From: Kuschelorhynchus macadamiae
Lineage: Eukaryota > Arthropoda > Insecta > Coleoptera > Curculionidae
NCBI GenBank assembly: GCA_030620095.1
Contig: JAUTXW010000205.1
Span: 496,001 to 560,000 of the forward strand
Length of the DNA: 64,000 nucleotides
Direction: 5' to 3'
The notes beneath the pieces are model-generated. The model was not told where the DNA came from and searched no databases. It saw nothing but the letters and a program-made list of their open reading frames with translations. Both the position numbers and the translations under genes were made by a program. This document shows, one piece after another, positions 57,955-64,000 of the stretch (positions are counted from its first letter, which is position 1; each line of letters opens with the position of its first letter).

Positions 57955-58711
57955 GTGGAGTAATATATTACTCTACTTTTTGAAGTGGCTATATTGCTAG
58001 ACACATGACATATGGAATATAGTGTAAAAATAACATTCAAAACAGTACAGGGTTTTTTTTTATATATTGCCACCCCCCTTATCTTTTTTATTTGACATTT
58101 TAGAAAAATGTGTCCCAAATAAAAGTTTAATGGTTTCAAATGAATTTTTATGAAAACATTTTTTTTCATATACAGGGTGTTACAGAAAGTCTGGGCGTGG
58201 TCCAAGTTTCTTATTTCAAATAGGTACCCCATTTTTTTATTGAATTTTCGGATTCTCCTGAGAATTTTACACATTTTTTATACGGGATATTCTATACTTA
58301 AATCTAAAGCCTAAAGAGATATTGTTATTTTTTGAAAACTATTATGTAAAACAGGTAAACATTTTTCTGGTCGTAAACTGGTCATTGACGGTGACTGTTT
58401 TACTGTTTGGTAGACTTTCTGTCAATTTCTGGATAAAATGTCACATTTTGACACATGACACAACCTTCGCATAGCTTATGAGAATAACGAAAATACACAG
58501 GCAACCAGAACAGAAATCACCATCTTCCAACGAATCGCCATCTAAACAAACATTTTTTGAAATATCAGACGTGGATTTTTTTCCTTCTACGGGGTATTCC
58601 AAAAACATCGAATTTTGGAAATATGCATATGAATCTAATTAAGGCAACACATGTTTTTAAAAAATATATGTATAATATTAACGAAAACAGAAAAGAATAT
58701 TTTAAAAACTA

Positions 58712-59153
58712 CACACAGCGTCAAAAAACTTGGACCCCTTCAAGTCGCAATGCAAATAAGCTTTCCTCAAGACCGCGTATCTTCAGTAATAAATGAACCA
58801 ACGAAGTGATTGAAAAATGATTATGTCAACGAATAGCGGGACTACCACTTTTAGTTAACTGAGCCATGATATTGTAATCAGCAAGCTAATAAGGAGAGTT
58901 TAATTTTTTTTAGCCAGACCTCCCATTTAATTTGCATTAGGTCCTGTGTTGAGAAACTTTTAAACACTCTGTAGAGCGTTCTAATTACAATAGAATATTT
59001 CATGTGGCTAAAAGTGGCAGCCCTGCTATTCGTTAACATACACTTTTTTTAATCACATGGTTGGATCATTTATTACTCAAGATACAAGGTCTTGAAACAG
59101 AGCATTTTTGCATTGCGTCTTATGAAGGGGTCCAAGTTTTTTGACGCTGTGTT
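58712..59153. mobile_element. 442-bp MITE nested in the mariner
   Basis: The ends CACACAGCGTCAAAAAACTT and (inverted) AACACAGCGTCAAAAAACTT are flanked by TA (58710-58711 and 59154-59155). The arms are about 145 bp (58712-58857 and 59007-59153) with scattered differences. It is non-coding. It lies between the left TIR and the 3' end of the transposase gene. Confidence 0.85.
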
Positions 59154-59209
59154 TATTACAAAAAACTACATATTATCAAATAATTCAATAATGAAATGAA
59201 ATATAAATA

Positions 59210-60328
59210 TTATAATTGCTGAATATGTCCACCATTCATTTCAATACAATTTGTATAATCTGCTTCGATTTTATTAATCGCATTAATAATGAATTGTGCA
59301 TGATTATTGTTTAAATCCTCAATGGCATCAATTATTCTCCTTCTTAACACCTCTATATCTTCCGTGGGAGTTTCATATATTTTATTCTGCAAAAATCCCC
59401 ACAGAAAAGAGTCAAGAGGTGTTAAGTCGGGACTATTGGGCGGCCACCGAATCGGTCCAGTCCGACCAATCCACGTTTCAAAATTTTGATTTAAAAAATT
59501 TAGGACCGCAAAAACATTGTGTGGTGGGGCTCCATCTTGTTGCCAAATAATTTGGTTGTATTGACGGAGGGGTAAGTCATCCAAAATAGGTTCCAGATCA
59601 TTATTTAATAAATTTAGATATTTTTCTCCATTTAAAGATCCATCAATGAAAATCGGTCCAATAATTTTGTTGTGAAGGAGCCCGCACCACACATTTAAAG
59701 TTTTCCGACCTTGGGTTTTAATTTCACGCATGGCCCGAGGGTTTTCCGTTGCCCAAAATCTAACATTTTTCCGGTTGTGAATCCCGGCAGTACTAAAGGC
59801 GCATTCATCTGACCATAAAACTTTTTGAAAAATATTGTTATCTTCATCTTTCATCAGCAACATTTCCTGGCAAAACATGGTTCGTTGGTTTTTCTGATCT
59901 TCAGTTAGTTTCTGGACGGGTAAAATTTTGTATGGGAAATATCCATGCTTTTTTAATGTCGAATAAATTTTGAAAATAGATTTATTAAAAAAAATTGATG
60001 CGTCTTTTAAGGCTGCATTTGGATTTTCTGAAAATAAATAATATTTGCGTAAGTTACTTTATATCCTGTGGGTAATTTCTATTAACCTACCTTGAAAAAA
60101 TAATAAAATATTTAATTCCTCCTCCTCATTAATAACCGCAGTACGTTTTTTTCTTTTAACAGTCATTCGATTTCGAAAGCCAAGTTCAATATTTTTGAAA
60201 GTTTTTCGAGATGGAATAGCTCGCATGGGGAAAAGCCGCTGATATTCTCTCCTTGTCGCGCAAGCATTATTATTATTCTTGTAGAAAATGCGAAGAATAT
60301 CACATCTTTCTTCGTCAGTGTAATGCAT
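59210..60328 (-). CDS. intact DD40D mariner-type transposase, 351 aa, one intron
   Basis: Exon 1 is 60328-60091 and exon 2 60027-59210, joined across a 63-bp GT-AG intron (60028-60090) that splits a codon after its first base. The joined frame of 1,056 nt has no stop. The N-terminal domain (MHYTDEERCDILRIFYKN, RLFPMRAIPSRKTF) resembles DUF4817. The catalytic aspartates are D153 (VLWSDECAF), D244 (IIWQQDGAPPH) and D285 (LTPLDSFLW), with 40 residues between the last two. Supporting motifs are ATENPRA, VWCGLLHNKIIGP and NGEKYLNLL. Length and order are normal for insect mariner-like transposases. The enzyme would cut at its TIRs and insert at TA. The splice sites are predicted from frame continuity and homology with two other copies in the window. 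Confidence 0.92.
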
Positions 60329-60715
60329 CTTTTCAATGAATTGACAGAACGACAGATCACCGTCAATGACCAGTTTACGACCAGAAAAATGTTTACCTGT
60401 TTTACATAATAGTTTTCAAAAGATAACAATATCTCTTTAGGCTTTAGATTTAAGTATAGAATATCCCTTATAAAAAATGTGTAAAATTCTCAGGAGAATC
60501 CGAAAATTCAATAAAAAAATGGGGTACCTATTTGAAATAAGAAACTTGGACCACGCCCAGACTTTCTGTAACACCCTGTATATGAAAAAAAATGTTTTCA
60601 TAAAAATTCATTTGAAACCATTAAACTTTTATTTGGGACACATTTTTCTAAAATGTCAAATAAAAAAGATTAGGGGGGTGGCAATATATAAAAAAAAACC
60701 CTGTACATAGTCAAA

Positions 60716-61660
60716 TCAGAATGTTGATGCCTGTATTGAGGGGCTTGATGACATTTCCTTAATGTTAGTTCCCACAGCGGATCATTTTATGCTTCTTGGG
60801 GATGTCAACATTGATACTCAAAGTAAGTAGCCTTTCTGCTTTTTCGCATTTACGTCCAATTAGTCTCCTGTTAATATTTTCCAAAATTTTGGAACAAAAT
60901 TGTACATAAACAACTGATAACATTTCTCACTAACATTTTTCCAGAAAGGCAGTCCGGTTTTAGGGTGTCCCACAGCACTACTTCTGCTCTTTTAGAAGTG
61001 ACAGATAACCTAATTAGAGCAACTGATTCAAAAAACCTTAATTCACTGGTGTTGTTGGACTTCTCTAAGGCTTTCGACACCGTAGATCACAAGATCTTAT
61101 GTTCGAAACGAAAATATATTGGACTGAAATGAAATGCTACTGAATTTATTTGAGAATTACTTTTTTGGTAGGAGTCATAGGGTTTCTGTAAATGGTTCCA
61201 TATCTGTTAGTCTATCCATTACAGCCGGGGTATCCCAAGGTTCTATACTGGGGCCCCTTTTATTTTTGGTATATAAGTATCGACTTATTTAAAAAGTTAA
61301 GGCATGCTCCATTCATGGTTACGCGGATAACCTTCAAGTTTATTACAGCTTTTCCCCGCATGAATCTCTGCTGGCCAATACTGTATAATCGCGATTTAGA
61401 TATTATAAGTGACTTCTCGACCAACCACAATCTCGAACTAAATGCGAAGAAATCTCATTTCTTGCTTTTTGGGAATCAAAAATACCGAGAAATTTGTCTA
61501 CAGAGTAACTTTAATCCCAAATTAAATGGTGGTATTATTCGATTAGCACTAACTGCCAGAAACCTTGGCTTGATTATGGACTCTAACTTACGTTTTACAG
61601 ACGATCTATCGATTTTTCCCATGAACTACTTTATGCCAATAAGCATATTTTAGTGTTTAA
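60716..61660 (+). pseudogene. Jockey/CR1-type LINE fragment (endonuclease tail and reverse transcriptase)
   Basis: An endonuclease piece IEGLDDISLMLVPTADHFML with LGDVNID is at 60716-60825, then internal sequence is missing. The RT begins LRPISLLLIFSKILEQ, changes frame, and continues LTNIFPERQSGFRVSHSTTS, NSLVLLDFSKAFDTVDHKIL, AGVSQGSILGPLLFLVY and GYADNLQVYYSF. Next is LELNAKKSHFLLFGN. The catalytic YADD box reads YADN (61320-61331). Several frame changes are present, so it is dead. It lies directly to the right of the mariner. Confidence 0.88.
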
Positions 61661-61664
61661 CTTA

Positions 61665-61900
61665 AAAAAAAATGCGAGAGCTTCGTTTTTTCAATCTTTG
61701 GTTGTCTTGTTTATGGACCTAAATGGTACATAATTAAAATTGTACTTTTTTCTGTCATATATATCCTGGGCACATTGTTCTCATTCAAATTTGGTATAAG
61801 TGGCTGTTTTCTTGCGGTTCGGTTAAACTCGACTATTACTCGGTATTAAACTCGACCTTTTCTTTATATTACGGTATCAATAATTTTATTTTTATGAAAA
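61665..61900. other. AT-rich stretch, nothing identified
   Basis: No coding or repeat structure recognised. Confidence 0.4.
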
Positions 61901-61904
61901 GTCA

Positions 61905-62280
61905 ATTAAAAAATTTGAAATGGCCATATCTTAGGAAGGAAAAACTTAATCAAAAAACACTCAAAACACTTTCTATAAAATGAAGAGGGAACAAATAAAA
62001 GCGTATTATTCGACCCTTATCTGTAACCACTTGGGCAGGGTGAGATACACCCCTAAAATCTTAAATAGAAAGGGAGTCGAGTGATACATCATCTTAAATC
62101 TCTTGAAAAATGCTTTTCAATGATAGAAAGCAACTTTTCGTGAAATTCTTCTGCATTTATTAAAGGAAACAATAAATAAAACACAGTTTTCCCTCTTGAT
62201 TTTATTAAAAGTGTTTTGAGCGTTTTTTGATAAAATTTTTCCTTCCTAAGATATGGCCATTTCAGGTTTTTAAGTTGTCA
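61905..62280. repeat. palindromic MITE-like element
   Basis: Arms of about 95 bp at 61905-62005 and 62187-62280 are inverted copies (GAAATGGCCATATCTTAGGA, AGTGTTTTGAG and AAGAGGGAAA with inverses). The 180-bp centre has no gene. No TSD was settled. Confidence 0.75.
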
Positions 62281-62351
62281 CTCTGTGAGTAAAAATAGCT
62301 TTATAACACCTAAATGATAGCCTAAATGATATTGTATTTAATAAAGACGTC

Positions 62352-62379
62352 TTATTATATTATTATTATTATTATTATT
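62352..62379. repeat. (TTA)n microsatellite
   Basis: About nine TTA/ATT units at the edge of a dispersed repeat array. Confidence 0.85.
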
Positions 62380-62389
62380 TGACACATAT

Positions 62390-64000
62390 ACTATCTTTTC
62401 AAACATTTTTATTAGGCGCCATTTTATTCCATCATATTGGATTCCTACCAATATTTTACTAGTTTCTACCTATGCCACACTTGATTTTTGCGCATAATTT
62501 AAAATAAATTCAACAAGTACTATCTACATTCACACACACCGTCATTTTGTTACATTATGTTGAATTCGTACCAGTTTATCTCTATATCACATTTAATTTT
62601 TCTGCAAAATTTGAAGTCAGTAGAATAATTTTTTTTTTGCGTTTACATACCACAACTTTACCAGTTTACCTCTATATAACACTTTATGCTTGCTCAAAAT
62701 TATAAATTAATCTAATGAGCAGTTTTTTTCAGGCCCATTTTTTAAATATTTTATTAGGCTACCATTTTGTTTTATTATCTTATATCCATACTACTTGAGG
62801 AATTTGGATAATTAGTTTTTTTTGCATTATTTTTTTTTAACGTTTCACTAGGCTGCCATCTTGTTTTGGCATATTGGATTTTTACCAGAATATTACCAGG
62901 TCATCCTTATAGGTATGACCTTTAATTTTTGACTAAAATTGCAACCAATCTAAAAAGTAGTTTTTAAGCTATGCCGCGAAATGACAGATAGACAGGCGGA
63001 CCGACCAATTGATAAAAATATTTTTTGAATATTAATCTATTTCTAACCTGAAAATATATAAAACCAGAGAGGGTGATTTTTTCACAATTACAATAATTTT
63101 GTTTTGTAGTCATTCTTTTCCGCCATCTTAAGTTAGTACGACAGTTTAGTTTTACTAGTTCATCTCTATGCCACAGTTAGTTATGACACACAATTTGATT
63201 ATATTACACACGATTATAGTTCCGTTTTACGAGGGAAGTAAGAATGAACCCGCCACTGCAAAACTGAACAACGATGAATTGCAAGGATTAATAATCACAC
63301 GTCATGCAATAAACCATAGGTACCTCCTCCTAGCTGTGATACGTCTAGTCAGTCAATGAAGTTGATTTTTCAGGCTGTATTTTTAAATATTTTGTTAAGC
63401 CGCCATTTTGTTCCGCCATCTTGGATTACCAATCTTATATTGATACAAAATGTTACCAGTACATTCCTAACATCTGATTATTGTACAAAATTTGACAAAA
63501 TTTGATAATTAGTTTTTAGTAATAATTTTTTTTAACGTTTCACTAGGCCGCCATCTTGTTTCAGCGTATTCGATTTTTACCGACATATTACCAGGTCATC
63601 CATAAATGACCCTTAATTTTTGCCTAAAATTTGAAGCCAATCTGTTAAGTAGTTTTTAAGCTATGTCATAAACTGACAGACAGACAGGCAAACCAACAGA
63701 ATTCATAAAACATATTTTTTGGCATCTACGGACGCTAAAACCTGAAAATATGTAAAACCTGAGAGAGTGATTTTTTCACGATTACAAATATTTTATTTGA
63801 CCGCCGCGCCATCTTGAATTAGTACCACAGTTTTACTAATTCATCTCTCTACTACAATTAGTTCTGGCACACAATTTGAAATTATAGTTTTTCAGGCTAA
63901 ATTTTTAAATATTTTTTTAGCCGCCATTTTGTTCCGCCATCTTGTATTTTTACCAACATTTTACCAGTTGATCCCTACATAATACTTGATTTTTGTGCAA
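62390..64000 (-). repeat. dispersed CCATTTTGTT repeat array, runs off the window
   Basis: Cores near 62418, 62551, 62760, 62855, 63110, 63401, 63548, 63800 and 63921. The ACAGATAGACAGGCGGACCG box is at 62983-63004 and a second one at 63677-63693. Spacing of 149, about 255 and about 120 bp from 63400 on suggests a higher-order unit near 520 bp. A segment of about 100 bp with GTTCCGTTTTACGAGGGAAG (about 63220-63320) interrupts one unit. Confidence 0.75.

Larger units (their letters stand above)
58048..60703 (-). mobile_element. Tc1/mariner-type transposon, apparently complete
   Basis: TA at 58046-58047 and 60704-60705 flanks ends CAGGGTTTTTTTTTATATAT and, inverted, CAGGGTTTTTTTTTATATAT. The inverted arms (58048 to about 58397 and about 60350 to 60703) are almost identical: a 77-codon open frame in each arm translates to the same peptide. 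The interior holds an intact two-exon transposase and a nested MITE. Near-identical arms and an open gene point to recent movement. Length 2,656 bp including the MITE. Confidence 0.95.

Noticed and set aside
57882..58274. 130-codon minus-strand frame and its identical 77-codon partner at 60477-60710
   Set aside because: Both are translations of the two mariner TIRs; they are useful only as proof of arm identity.

Overview
This window reads as intergenic or heterochromatin-like DNA from an insect with a large, AT-rich, transposon-filled genome. I find no host gene in it. The arthropod call is inference. It rests on the mix of intron-bearing Tc1/mariner transposases with long terminal inverted repeats (TIRs), piggyBac, several hAT families (ZMYM1-like and GTF2IRD2/SCAND3-like), pogo/Tigger elements, Penelope-like elements (PLEs) and a Jockey/CR1-type LINE. 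I cannot choose between beetle and hemipteran from the sequence alone.

Layout. 0.5-2.5 kb: degenerate repeats. 4.0-8.1 kb: a nested stack in which an outer hAT (4018-8120) holds a tRNA-like SINE that is split by a second hAT (4297-6824). 8.3-13.4 kb: a dispersed repeat built on CCGCCATTTTGTT/AAAATGGCGG subunits, with two PLE tails in opposite orientation. 13.4-15.8 kb: a mariner-type element with 463-bp TIRs. 16.4-17.4 kb: a PLE remnant. 17.6-19.2 kb: a non-autonomous hAT carrying an internal palindrome. 19.7-20.9 kb: the dispersed repeat again. 21.6-23.8 kb: a mariner whose TIRs run into its coding sequence. 24.5-27.8 kb: a ZMYM1-like hAT broken by a PLE. 28.5-32.0 kb: the dispersed repeat split by a second ZMYM1-like hAT (29042-31404). 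32.0-36 kb: PLE debris, long (TA)n arrays, a 395-bp palindrome and a Tigger-like pseudogene. 36.5-46.3 kb: a segmentally duplicated zone with mariner fragments and two copies of an element of unidentified superfamily. 46.3-48.6 kb: an apparently intact piggyBac. 49.7-57 kb: the dispersed repeat, a large inverted repeat around a PLE, and pogo fragments. 58.0-60.7 kb: an apparently intact mariner with an intron. 60.7-61.7 kb: LINE remnant. 61.9-64 kb: a palindromic MITE and more dispersed repeat.

Only two coding sequences look complete: the 585-aa piggyBac transposase (minus, 46510-48267) and the 351-aa two-exon mariner-type transposase (minus, 59210-60328). All other coding sequences are broken. 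The insertion order can often be read from target site duplications. These include TTAA for piggyBac, TA for the mariners (one with a preserved paralogous empty site), and 8 bp for the hATs (CTCTAACC exact, TTTGTTTT exact, AACGTGGC/AACATGGC, CTTGTTAT/CTTGGTAT).

The best candidates for something undescribed are four. One is the 43.2-46.3 kb element, with paired subterminal repeats at both ends and a protein I cannot place. The second is the higher-order CCATTTTGTT repeat family. The third is the intron position shared by diverged mariner transposases. The fourth is a recurrent CTGAAGAN-hairpin-GAAA motif next to PLE remains.
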